Assembly: GCA_036503065.1 (NCBI GenBank)
Contig: DASXXM010000113.1
Coordinates: 1 to 14,708, forward strand
Origin: DATEPR01 sp036503065
GTDB lineage: Bacteria > Actinomycetota > Actinomycetes > Mycobacteriales > Pseudonocardiaceae
Reading direction: 5' to 3'
Length of the DNA: 14,708 bases
Shown: positions 8,048 to 14,200 of the stretch, one piece after another
How the letters are laid out: the number at the start of each line of letters is the position of its first letter
Position numbering within the stretch: the first letter of the stretch is position 1
The notes under the pieces: generated by a model
Databases searched by the model: none
Told to the model about the DNA's origin: nothing
Seen by the model: only the letters and a program-made list of their open reading frames with translations
Position numbers and translations under genes: made by a program

Positions 8048-8716
8048 TCAACGCCTGGTGGGGCGGACCAGGCCGGACTCGTAGGCCAGGACGACCAGTT
8101 GGGCGCGGTCGCGGGCGTGCAGCTTGGTGATGATCCGGCTGACGTGGGTGCGCGACGTGGCCGGGCTGATCACCAGGTGTGCGGCGATCTCGTCGTTGGA
8201 CATCCCGCCTGCGACCAGGGCCAGTACCTCGCGTTCGCGTTCGGTCAGCTCGCCGAGTGCCTCCGGGGCCGGCCTGCGGTGTTCGGGGCGGGCGATGAAC
8301 TCGCTGATCAGGCGCTTCGTCACGGTCGGCGCGAGCAGGGCCTCGCCGCCGGCGATGACCCGAAGGGCGCGCAGCAGTTCCACCGGTTCGGTGTCCTTGA
8401 GCAGGAAGCCGGACGCGCCGGAGCGCAGCGCGTCGAACACGTACTCGTCCAGGTCGAACGTTGTCAGGACGAGGACCTTCACGTCGGCCAGGTCGGGATC
8501 GGCGGTGATCTGTTTGGTCGCGGCGAGCCCGTCCACGCCGGGCATCCGGATGTCCATCACCACCACGTCCGGGTGGCTGGCGCGGGCCTGTGCCACGGCC
8601 GCCGCACCATCGGCGGCCTCGCCGACGACCTCGAAGCCGTCCTCGGTGTCCAGCAGGACGCGGAATCCGGCCCGGACCAGGGCCTGATCGTCGGCCAGCA
8701 CCACTCGTACCGTCAT
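8048..8716 (-). CDS. NarL/LuxR-family response regulator
   Basis: A 222-residue two-component response regulator. The receiver domain (about 3-120) has the acidic pocket D9/D10, the phosphoacceptor D55 in VVVMDIRMPGVDGL, T85 and K107. The C-terminal LuxR-type HTH (about 155-215) begins LTEREREVLALVAGGMSNDEIA. All catalytic residues are present, so it should be a functional phosphorylation-dependent DNA-binding protein. The ATG at 8716 overlaps the histidine kinase stop as ATGA, and GGGGAG lies five bases before it, so the two are translationally coupled. Target genes are not evident; the divergent regulator gene at 10252 and the miniprotein gene at 7950 are the nearest candidates. Confidence 0.95.
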   Translation of the reverse strand: MTVRVVLADDQALVRAGFRVLLDTEDGFEVVGEAADGAAAVAQARASHPDVVVMDIRMPGVDGLAATKQITADPDLADVKVLVLTTFDLDEYVFDALRSGASGFLLKDTEPVELLRALRVIAGGEALLAPTVTKRLISEFIARPEHRRPAPEALGELTEREREVLALVAGGMSNDEIAAHLVISPATSRTHVSRIITKLHARDRAQLVVLAYESGLVRPTRR

Positions 8717-9864
8717 GCGATCTCCCCGATCAGTGGCAGCCGTGCGTACACCTGGTAACCGCCACCGGGTGCCGGTCCTGCCGTTGTCTCGCCGCCGAGC
8801 GCGGTGGCCCGTTCTGCCATGCCACGCAGTCCGTTTCCGCCTGCCGCCGCCGTCGGCTTGGTGCCGTGACCGTTGTCCCGGACCGTGATCTCCAACTGGT
8901 CCCCGGTCCGGACCAGGCGGATCGTGACCGTGTCCGCGCCCCTGCCGTGCCGGACCACGTTGGTCAGGCATTCCTGCAGGATGCGGTAGGCCGCGACGTC
9001 CACCGGCGCGGGCAGGCTGCCGGCGTCGCCGTCGGCCTCGACCGTGATACCGGCGGCCGACGCGATGCTGATCAGGTCGGGCAGCCGGCCAAGGCCCGGT
9101 GTTGGCGCGCGGTCGTCGCCGGAGCGCAGCACGCCCAGGGTCGCCCGCAGGTCCGCCAGTGCCGACCGGCTGGCCTCCTTGATCGCCAGCAGCGCGGCCT
9201 TGGCCTCGTCTGGCCGCCGGTCGGCCACGTGCGCGGCAACGCCGGCCTGCACGTTGATCATGGCGAGGCTGTGCGCGACGACGTCGTGCACCTCGCGGGC
9301 GATGCCGAGACGCTGTTCCTCGGCGCGCCGACGGTCGGCCTCCGCGGCGCGTTCGGCCGCGGACCGGATCGCGGTGCGGCGCACCTGGCCGATCGTGCCG
9401 ATGACGACCGCGACCGCGGCCCACAGCAGCAACCCCACCAACCGGGCGTCCAGGGCGCCGTTCTGGTCACCCGAGACAAGGACGAGGACGGCCACCACCA
9501 GCACCACCGCCCCACCGGCGATGCCGGCGACCAGTGGGCCACGCAGGAACGCCAACGTGATCAGCACGACGGTCGGCAGGATGGCGCTCGGCCCGGCCGG
9601 ATAGCCGGAGCGGTAGTAGCTGAGCACCAGTGCCGCCGACACGAGGAACGCGGTGAGCGGTGCCCGGCGCCGCCACAGCAGCGGCACTCCACCGGCGATC
9701 ACCCACAGGGTGGCGGGCAGGCCGAGGTGCGGGCCCGGGTGCTGCCAGTGCGCCGCCAACCCGGTCGTGCTGCCGGTGACGAACACGGTGAGGCCGCAGG
9801 CCAGGAGCACGTCGCGAAGGGGCGGCCGGAGCGCCACGGCGGCGGTGCGTAGTCCTGACCTCAC
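8713..9864 (-). CDS. NarL-type sensor histidine kinase (HisKA_3)
   Basis: A 383-residue membrane sensor kinase. About four to five hydrophobic segments occupy residues 15-160 with no sizeable outer domain, so it probably senses a membrane or intramembrane signal. The H-box REVHDVVAHSLAMI (H193), the N-box ECLTNVVRHG (N302), DNGHGT (330) and GNGLRGM (343) are intact, giving a complete HisKA_3 dimerisation domain and ATPase domain. I took the GTG at 9864, which begins MRSGLRTAAVALRPPLRD as is usual for the family and has TACCGT six bases before it; the ATG at 9915 would add 17 residues and has no ribosome site. It forms an operon with the response regulator through an ATGA overlap. Confidence 0.93.
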   Translation of the reverse strand: MRSGLRTAAVALRPPLRDVLLACGLTVFVTGSTTGLAAHWQHPGPHLGLPATLWVIAGGVPLLWRRRAPLTAFLVSAALVLSYYRSGYPAGPSAILPTVVLITLAFLRGPLVAGIAGGAVVLVVAVLVLVSGDQNGALDARLVGLLLWAAVAVVIGTIGQVRRTAIRSAAERAAEADRRRAEEQRLGIAREVHDVVAHSLAMINVQAGVAAHVADRRPDEAKAALLAIKEASRSALADLRATLGVLRSGDDRAPTPGLGRLPDLISIASAAGITVEADGDAGSLPAPVDVAAYRILQECLTNVVRHGRGADTVTIRLVRTGDQLEITVRDNGHGTKPTAAAGGNGLRGMAERATALGGETTAGPAPGGGYQVYARLPLIGEIA

Positions 9865-10251
9865 ACCGTGACGGTACGACAACGGGCAGGTCGCCGCGTA
9901 CGGCACGGAGCGCATCTTGGGAGTACGGAGTCGGGGGCGCCCCCGCGCCGGGGTGTGCGGCGGCGGGGGCGCTCCCCCTGGTGGGCCGGCGATCGCGAAC
10001 TGGCCCCGGTCGCAGGGGAGATTTGGTCACCGGGGGCCGACCAGCCAACCCGATCGGTGGTGGTGCGGGCTTGAGTTGGCTGCTACGAACGGTACGAGCC
10101 GGTAACCGCGTTCGGCCAGGAAACGCGTGCAAAACGTCCAGTGTGTTATTTCCAGCGAGTTGAACTGTAAAACTGTTATGCCCGACCTCGCCCGACTAAC
10201 GGACCTTGTGAGGGCCCGCGACCAGGGTCGACACTGCCTCGAGGGGGCCAA
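9865..10251. other. Structured intergenic region between divergent kinase and XRE-like genes
   Basis: About 390 bases without a gene. It holds a GC-rich stem-loop at 9933-9978, an imperfect inverted repeat CGAACGGT / ACCGCGTTCG at 10086-10114, and a relatively AT-rich island at about 10130-10180. In that island AACTGT occurs twice, eight bases apart (10163 and 10171). On the minus strand TTTACA, 17 bases and TAACAC (10143-10171) resemble a promoter that could serve the kinase operon through a long leader; this is weak. No convincing coding frame is present. A second hairpin overlaps the start of the XRE-like gene. Confidence 0.6.
9933..9978. repeat. GC-rich stem-loop upstream of the kinase operon
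   Basis: GGGGGCGCCCCCGC at 9933-9946 pairs with GCGGGGGCG and CCCCC at 9963-9978, giving 9 plus 5 base pairs interrupted by a two-base bulge, with a 16-base loop. No T-run follows on either strand, so it does not look like a classical terminator. It lies just ahead of the kinase start on the minus strand and could be a leader structure or a divergent insulator. Confidence 0.55.
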
Positions 10252-10258
10252 GTGTCGA
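10228..10258 (+). promoter_or_regulatory. Inverted repeat enclosing the ribosome site and start codon
   Basis: TCGACACT at 10228-10235 and AGTGTCGA at 10251-10258 are perfect complements. The 15 bases between them also fold (GCCTC against GGGGC), leaving a three-base tip and a two-base bulge. The ribosome site GAGGGGG (10241-10247) is inside, and the GTG start (10252) is in the right arm. As RNA this would hide the start from ribosomes; as DNA it could be an operator. Confidence 0.5.
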
Positions 10259-11247
10259 GTGAGGTGACCCCAGTGGTCGCGACTGTGCGCGCCCCGCACC
10301 GCGAACCGGAATACCGCACACCCAACACACCACCGCTGCCCGAACAGCTCGCCGACGCGCTGCGGGACGGCCCGTTCCACCGGGCACTCGCCCTGGCCAT
10401 CGAGGTCAGCGGCCTGAGCCTGCAACGCCTGCAGGCCAGGTTGGCCGAGGTCGGCGTGCATCTGAGCACCACGACACTGAGCTACTGGCGGACCGGTCGC
10501 AGCAGGCCGGAACGACCGGACTCGCTGCGCGGCGTCCAGGTGCTGGAGCGGGTGCTCGGCCTGCCACCGGGTCGCCTTGCCATTCTGTTGGGCCCACGCA
10601 GGCCGCGCGGCCGCTGGGTGCGACCGGAGCCGGGTGTGGTCCGGGTGGAACAACTGCTGCCGATGGCGAACGTGGTCGCCCGACTGGCCCGTGAGCTGGA
10701 AATACCGCAGGTGATGGAGTTGGACCGGCTCAGTTCCGTCGACCACCTGCGGATCGGGCCGGACCGGACGGTCCAGCGGATCCTGGTGCGGCAGGTGCTG
10801 CGCGCCGTCAGCGACCGGGTGACCCGCAGTTTCCTGCTGCACTACGGCGAGAACTCGGTGCGCGCGCCGAGTTTGATATCCACCAGATACTGCCGGGTCG
10901 GCCGGGTGCGCACCGATCACGAGAGCCGGTTCCTCGGCGCGGAGCTGATCCTGGACCGGGTGCTCACGCCGGGCGACACGACGATCGTGGAGTACGAACT
11001 GGACGCGGCGCACTGCGCGGACGCGCACTTCGAACGGAGCTTCCGCACCGGCGGGCACCAGTACGTCCTCCAGGCGCAGTTCGATCCGACGGCGATACCG
11101 ACCCGATGTATGTCCTACCGCCGGCCCGGTCCTGAGGCGTTACACGAGGACGTCCAGGATGCCTGGATCAACCAGGAGCTGGTGGCGCACGTGGCCCGGG
11201 TGGAGTTGGAGCCCGGGTTGTACGGCATGCGGTGGGAATGGGACTGA
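10252..11247 (+). CDS. XRE-like helix-turn-helix regulator with actinobacterial C-terminal domain
   Basis: A 331-residue protein. Residues about 40-115 read as a helix-turn-helix: PFHRALALAIEVSGLSLQRL, then LSTTTLSYWRTGRSRPERPD and VLERVLGLPPGRLAILLG, the pattern of an XRE-type DNA-binding domain. Residues 120-331 form a second domain I recognise only as recurring in actinobacterial regulators of this type (YVLQAQFDP, CMSYRRPGPEAL, ending PGLYGMRWEWD); its ligand is unknown. The GTG at 10252 has GAGGGGG four bases before it, but both are inside a hairpin. GTG codons at 10264 and 10273 are in-frame alternatives, the latter with GTGAGG at a suitable distance. The gene is divergent from the kinase operon and convergent with the MFS gene. 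It is probably a transcription factor; the target is unknown. Confidence 0.83.
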   Translation: MSSEVTPVVATVRAPHREPEYRTPNTPPLPEQLADALRDGPFHRALALAIEVSGLSLQRLQARLAEVGVHLSTTTLSYWRTGRSRPERPDSLRGVQVLERVLGLPPGRLAILLGPRRPRGRWVRPEPGVVRVEQLLPMANVVARLARELEIPQVMELDRLSSVDHLRIGPDRTVQRILVRQVLRAVSDRVTRSFLLHYGENSVRAPSLISTRYCRVGRVRTDHESRFLGAELILDRVLTPGDTTIVEYELDAAHCADAHFERSFRTGGHQYVLQAQFDPTAIPTRCMSYRRPGPEALHEDVQDAWINQELVAHVARVELEPGLYGMRWEWD

Positions 11248-11263
11248 AGACCTCGGTTGTTTC

Positions 11264-11311
11264 CCGTGGAACGTAGTGAGTTAGGGTGCCCTATCCCACT
11301 ACGTTCCACGG
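11264..11311. terminator. Bidirectional hairpin terminator between convergent genes
   Basis: CCGTGGAACGTAGTG (11264-11278) and CACTACGTTCCACGG (11297-11311) are perfect 15-base complements. Inside the loop TAGGG-TG-CCCTA (11282-11293) forms a second small stem. It fills the gap between the XRE-like stop at 11247 and the MFS stop at 11321, where a shared terminator is expected. Neither side has a T-run, as is common for actinobacterial hairpin terminators. Confidence 0.75.
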
Positions 11312-11320
11312 CTCCCCCTC

Positions 11321-12766
11321 CTACCGGTCGCGCCGAGCGCGAAGGCCACCGAGTGCGGCCGTCGCCACCACGCCGGCCAGTGCCACGCTGAGCACCAGCA
11401 GTAGTGCCGGGTGATAGCCGGCCAGCACCTGCGCGGTGCTGGTGCCGTGGGTGTTCGCGTTGATCACCACGGTCACCACGGCCAGCGTGATCGCGCCGCC
11501 GACCTGGAACGCCGTCTGCACGAGACCCGACGCCAGCCCCTGCTCCTCGTCGGCGACACCGGTGGTGGCCTGGATGTTCAGGGCGGGAAAGGCCAGTGCG
11601 AAGCCGAGGCCGAGCAGCAACATGCTGGGCAGGATCGTCGCCGGATAGCTCGGTTGGGCGCTGATCCGCAGGAACAGCGCATAGCCGACGGACAGTGACG
11701 TGAGGCCCACGGTCACCACCGGCGCCGCGCCGAACCGGTTGACCAGCGCACCCGCCCTCGGCCCGCCGAACGCCACGATCAGGCCGGCCGGCAGGAACGC
11801 CAGCGCCATACCCAGCGGACTCCAGCCCAGCAGCGACTGGAGGTACATCGTGCCGATGAACTGAAACCCGATGTAGGAGCCGAACATCACCATGGCCGCC
11901 ACATTGGCCGCGATCACCGAGCGGTTGCGCAGGATGCCCAGCCGCAGCAGCGGGTGCGCCACCCGTTGCTCGATCAGCACGAACGCGACCACCAGCACGG
12001 CGACCAGGCCGAACGAGCCGAGCGTGCGCACGGAACCCCAGCCGGCCTGCGACGCGGAGACGACCGTGAAGACCAGCAGGAGTAGTGCTGCCGTGCTGAT
12101 CACCGCGCCGACGATGTCGTAGTGGCCCGCGCCCTCGTGCCGCCCGCCGTCCGGAATCAGCCGGACACCGACGAGCAGTACGGCCAGCGCGATCGGCACC
12201 GGTAGCAGGAAGTTCCAGCGCCACCCGACCTCCGTCATCAGCCCACCGAGAATGAGGCCGGACGAGAACCCACTGGCCCCGCAGGCGGTGTAGATGCTCA
12301 GCGCACGGTTGCGGGCCGGCCCCTCCGGAAACGTCGTGGTGATGATGGACAGTCCGGCAGGTGCGGTGAACGCCGCGGCGACACCCTTCACGAATCGCGC
12401 GGCGATGAGGAGCGCCGCGTTGTCGACCAGTCCGCCGAACAGGGAGGCGATCGCGAACACGCCCAACGCGATGAGGAGCACCCGGCGGCGGCCGAGCAGA
12501 TCCGCGGTACGCCCACCGAGCAGCAGGAAGCCGCCGTAGCCCAGGACGTAGCCGCTGACCACCCACTGGAGGCCCTCGGTGGACATCCCGAGCTGAACGC
12601 GGATGGAGGGCAGGGCGACGCCCACCATGGAGACGTCGAGGCCGTCGAGGAACAGCACACCGCAGAGCAGGATCAGCGCCCCCCAGAGGCGCGGGGACCA
12701 GTTCGTCGTCGACACGTCGGCGTGCCGGATTCGGTCGGTTTCGGTGGTCGGTGCGCTTGTCGTCAC
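11321..12766 (-). CDS. MFS drug-efflux transporter, DHA2 (EmrB/QacA) type, 14 helices
   Basis: A 481-residue proton-driven exporter. It begins with a short polar tail and then LWGALILLCGVLFLDGLDVS and VALPSIRVQLG, as in the EmrB/QacA group. Motif A is seen as GGRTADLLGRRRVLL after helix 2, and a motif-C-like Gly-rich stretch as CGASGFSSGLILGGLM before EVGWRWNFLLPVPI. About 14 hydrophobic segments are present and the C-terminus is short and basic (GGLRARRDR). The GTG at 12766 is preferred over the ATG at 12877, which would read through the promoter and operator region: TAGATT lies seven bases before the GTG, so the mRNA is probably leaderless. It is divergent from a MarR gene, the usual layout for a substrate-induced exporter. 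The substrate is not predictable. Confidence 0.92.
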   Translation of the reverse strand: MTTSAPTTETDRIRHADVSTTNWSPRLWGALILLCGVLFLDGLDVSMVGVALPSIRVQLGMSTEGLQWVVSGYVLGYGGFLLLGGRTADLLGRRRVLLIALGVFAIASLFGGLVDNAALLIAARFVKGVAAAFTAPAGLSIITTTFPEGPARNRALSIYTACGASGFSSGLILGGLMTEVGWRWNFLLPVPIALAVLLVGVRLIPDGGRHEGAGHYDIVGAVISTAALLLLVFTVVSASQAGWGSVRTLGSFGLVAVLVVAFVLIEQRVAHPLLRLGILRNRSVIAANVAAMVMFGSYIGFQFIGTMYLQSLLGWSPLGMALAFLPAGLIVAFGGPRAGALVNRFGAAPVVTVGLTSLSVGYALFLRISAQPSYPATILPSMLLLGLGFALAFPALNIQATTGVADEEQGLASGLVQTAFQVGGAITLAVVTVVINANTHGTSTAQVLAGYHPALLLVLSVALAGVVATAALGGLRARRDR

Positions 12767-12773
12767 GGGGCAC

Positions 12774-12801
12774 AATCTACATGCATCTGCATCTAGTGCA
12801 A
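12774..12801 (-). promoter_or_regulatory. Promoter of the MFS exporter gene (leaderless)
   Basis: On the minus strand, TTGCAC (-35, 12796-12801), 16 bases, then TAGATT (-10, 12774-12779). The GTG at 12766 follows seven bases later, so transcription would start at or next to the start codon. The -35 box overlaps a CTAGTGCA operator-like element. Confidence 0.6.
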
Positions 12802-12840
12802 GGACATTTAATGTGGTGGACACTAGTGCACATGCATGAT
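12781..12840. promoter_or_regulatory. Probable MarR operator region with paired CTAGTGCA elements
   Basis: CTAGTGCA occurs at 12793-12800 and 12823-12830, exactly 30 bases apart. The first lies in the near-palindrome TGCATCTAGTGCA (12788-12800), the second over the palindrome CACTAGTG (12821-12828). ATGCAT occurs outside each (12781-12786, 12832-12837). Each element covers one of the two divergent promoters, as expected for a repressor controlling both genes. Confidence 0.55.
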
Positions 12841-12845
12841 AAGGT
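12817..12845 (+). promoter_or_regulatory. Promoter of the marR-like gene (leaderless)
   Basis: TGGACA (-35, 12817-12822), 17 bases, then TAAGGT (-10, 12840-12845). The GTG start at 12852 follows after six bases and there is no ribosome site. The spacer contains the second operator-like element. Confidence 0.6.
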
Positions 12846-12851
12846 GCCGGG

Positions 12852-13238
12852 GTGACCGAGAACGAACTCGTGAGCACGTGGCGCGACCTGTTGCGGAGCT
12901 ACCACGCCACGTGGTGCGCGCTGGACCGCGCACTACGGGACGGCCACCAGCTCGGCGCCAGCGAGTTCGAGGTACTGGACGCCCTGACCGAAGCGGTCTG
13001 CGCGCCCGACCAGGAGCAGGCGTCACTACGCATGCAGGACCTCGGCGCAAGCGTGCAACTGAGCCAGAGCGCCCTGTCCCGAGTAGTCGGCCGGCTGGAA
13101 GACGACGGCCTGGTAACCCGCGCGATGTGTGGCCACGACCGGCGAGGCATCTACGTACGGCTGACCGACGAGGGCCAAACCCGACACGCGAAGGCAATGA
13201 TCACGCACCGAGCGGTACTCGCCGAAACCCTGGCCTGA
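12852..13238 (+). CDS. MarR-family transcriptional repressor
   Basis: A 128-residue winged-helix regulator. An N-terminal helical part (LVSTWRDLLRSYHATWCALD) precedes the HTH (LRMQDLGASVQLSQSALSRV) and the wing (GRLEDDGLVTRAMCGHDRRGIYVRLTDEG), which has the family-typical D-R-R-G-x-x-V-x-L-T pattern. Family members are often 140-160 residues; this one stops soon after the wing (HRAVLAETLA), so the last dimerisation helix is short. The GTG at 12852 is leaderless by the promoter seen upstream. It is divergent from the MFS exporter and probably represses both genes until a ligand, likely an exporter substrate, binds. Cysteines at three or four positions leave open a redox signal, but none is in a known sensing motif. 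Confidence 0.88.
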   Translation: MTENELVSTWRDLLRSYHATWCALDRALRDGHQLGASEFEVLDALTEAVCAPDQEQASLRMQDLGASVQLSQSALSRVVGRLEDDGLVTRAMCGHDRRGIYVRLTDEGQTRHAKAMITHRAVLAETLA

Positions 13239-13355
13239 CCCGGTCGCAGACCCGTCCCCGCCGCGAATTGTCCCGTTGCTCGAGTGGCACACAACTCGCT
13301 GACCTCGACAAATGCGACTTCGCCAGCCCACGGACACACCCCCGCCCAAACCCTG

Positions 13356-13396
13356 GGGGCTTACGGCCCTTTTCAACCCTATGCCTGTCAAGCCCC
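13356..13396 (+). terminator. Weak terminator candidates after the marR-like gene
   Basis: GGGC (13357-13360) and GCCC (13366-13369) form a four-pair stem followed by TTTT. A wider repeat, GGGGCTT (13356-13362) and AAGCCCC (13390-13396), encloses it. The stems are short, so this is tentative. Confidence 0.3.
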
Positions 13397-13420
13397 AAAT
13401 GGGTGGTCCGGCGGATCCCC

Positions 13421-13429
13421 TGTGGACAA
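13421..13429 (-). other. DnaA-box-like 9-mer 1
   Basis: TGTGGACAA on the plus strand, which is TTGTCCACA on the minus strand. This equals the preferred DnaA box of high-GC actinomycetes such as Streptomyces (established knowledge). It lies in the 248-base gap between the convergent marR-like and tetR-like genes. Confidence 0.45.
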
Positions 13430-13434
13430 CCTGC

Positions 13435-13452
13435 CAAGCTGTGGACAGCTTG
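13435..13452. repeat. Palindrome containing a second DnaA-box-like 9-mer
   Basis: CAAGCTGT-GG-ACAGCTTG is an 8-base perfect inverted repeat with a two-base centre. It contains TGTGGACAG (13440-13448), a one-mismatch DnaA box in the same orientation as the first and 19 bases from it. The tiny loop makes a good RNA hairpin unlikely, so a protein-binding site is also possible. Confidence 0.45.
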
Positions 13453-13486
13453 TTGCGACTGAGCCACGGTTGTGCCGCCCGGACAG

Positions 13487-14104
13487 CTACAGGTCGACTC
13501 CGCATTCCTGTGCGCCGAACTCCTCGCAGGGCGGGCGTGGCAGGGCGTGGGCCGCGGCCGGACGCAGGCCGTCGAGCGCGAGGGCCAGTTGGCGGCGCCA
13601 GGCGCCCTGGTCGAACGGCTCGGTGACCTCGATGATCCGGCCGATGCCGACCGTCAGGCACAGCAGGTCGGTCGGTGCCAGGTCCGCCCGCAGCTGCCCG
13701 GCCGCCTGTGCCCTGGCCACGAGTTGGGCCAGTTGGGGATACACCTTGATGCCGGCGATGGCCATGGTCTGACCCGCGCTGCGGTCCGCGGTCGAGGCGA
13801 GTTGGCAGATCTCGGTGAGGTAGCCGGTCAGGCCGGTCCACGGGTCATCGACGGCCAGCGCGCGCTGGACGATCTCGTGGTGTGCCGCGATCGTGTCCGC
13901 CAGTACCGCGTCCAGCAGGGTCGCGCGGGTCGGGAAGTTGCGGTACAGCGTGGCTATGCCAACGCCGGCGCGCTTGGCGATGTGTTCCAGTGGCGCGGCG
14001 AGGCCCTGCTCGGCGAAGACTTCTCGTGCCGCGGCGGCCAGTGCGGCGCGGTTGCGTTCCGCGTCCGCGCGCAGGCGCCTGCCCTGTCTCGTCAGCCCTC
14101 CCAT
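13487..14104 (-). CDS. TetR-family transcriptional repressor
   Basis: A 205-residue regulator. The N-terminal DNA-binding domain (about 15-65) reads AALAAAAREVFAEQG, then HIAKRAGVGIATLYRNFPTR, the classic TetR helix-turn-helix. The C-terminal part (70-195) is helical and resembles the ligand domain of SbtR-like TetR proteins, with a tail ending CEEFGAQECGVDL. The ATG at 14104 has no ribosome site, but TATCCT (minus strand, 14111-14116) lies six bases before it, so a leaderless mRNA is likely. It is divergent from the DoxX-like gene 96 bases away, and palindromes in the gap suggest it represses that gene and itself. The ligand is unknown. Confidence 0.92.
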   Translation of the reverse strand: MGGLTRQGRRLRADAERNRAALAAAAREVFAEQGLAAPLEHIAKRAGVGIATLYRNFPTRATLLDAVLADTIAAHHEIVQRALAVDDPWTGLTGYLTEICQLASTADRSAGQTMAIAGIKVYPQLAQLVARAQAAGQLRADLAPTDLLCLTVGIGRIIEVTEPFDQGAWRRQLALALDGLRPAAAHALPRPPCEEFGAQECGVDL

Positions 14105-14110
14105 CGGTCC

Positions 14111-14180
14111 AGGATAGCCAGGTCCAGGTATCTGGATGATTCCCTCCGGATAGTGTTACGCTTCAAGTGGAGGATATCCT
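14111..14180. promoter_or_regulatory. Divergent tetR/doxX-like control region with palindromes
   Basis: TCCAG-GTAT-CTGGA (14123-14136) and the perfect palindrome AGGATATCCT (14171-14180) are the likely operator candidates. GGATA occurs three times (14112, 14148, 14172). TATCCT on the minus strand (14111-14116) would be the tetR -10 box. For the plus-strand gene TAGTGT (14151-14156) could be a -10 box, giving a leader of about 38 bases, but no clear -35 box is visible. Confidence 0.45.
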
Positions 14181-14200
14181 ACGTTTCGAGGAGTGCACCC

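Noticed and set aside
10143..10171. Minus-strand promoter TTTACA-17-TAACAC
   Set aside because: The spacing is good but the -10 box lacks the final T of TANNNT, and the resulting leader would exceed 200 bases; mentioned only as a weak option in the intergenic entry.
10163..10176. Tandem AACTGT repeat, eight bases apart
   Set aside because: Two 6-mers in an AT-richer patch are within chance; no palindrome or promoter box aligns with them.
12767..12877. N-terminal extension of the MFS protein to 12877
   Set aside because: It would translate through the divergent promoters and overlap the marR-like start; the extension has no membrane character or similarity.
13421..13452. Replication origin
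   Set aside because: Only two DnaA-like boxes, no AT-rich unwinding region and no replication genes nearby.
13239..13486. Coding frames in the gap between marR-like and tetR-like genes
   Set aside because: Frames on both strands lack ribosome sites and the GC third-position bias expected here, and show no recognisable sequence.
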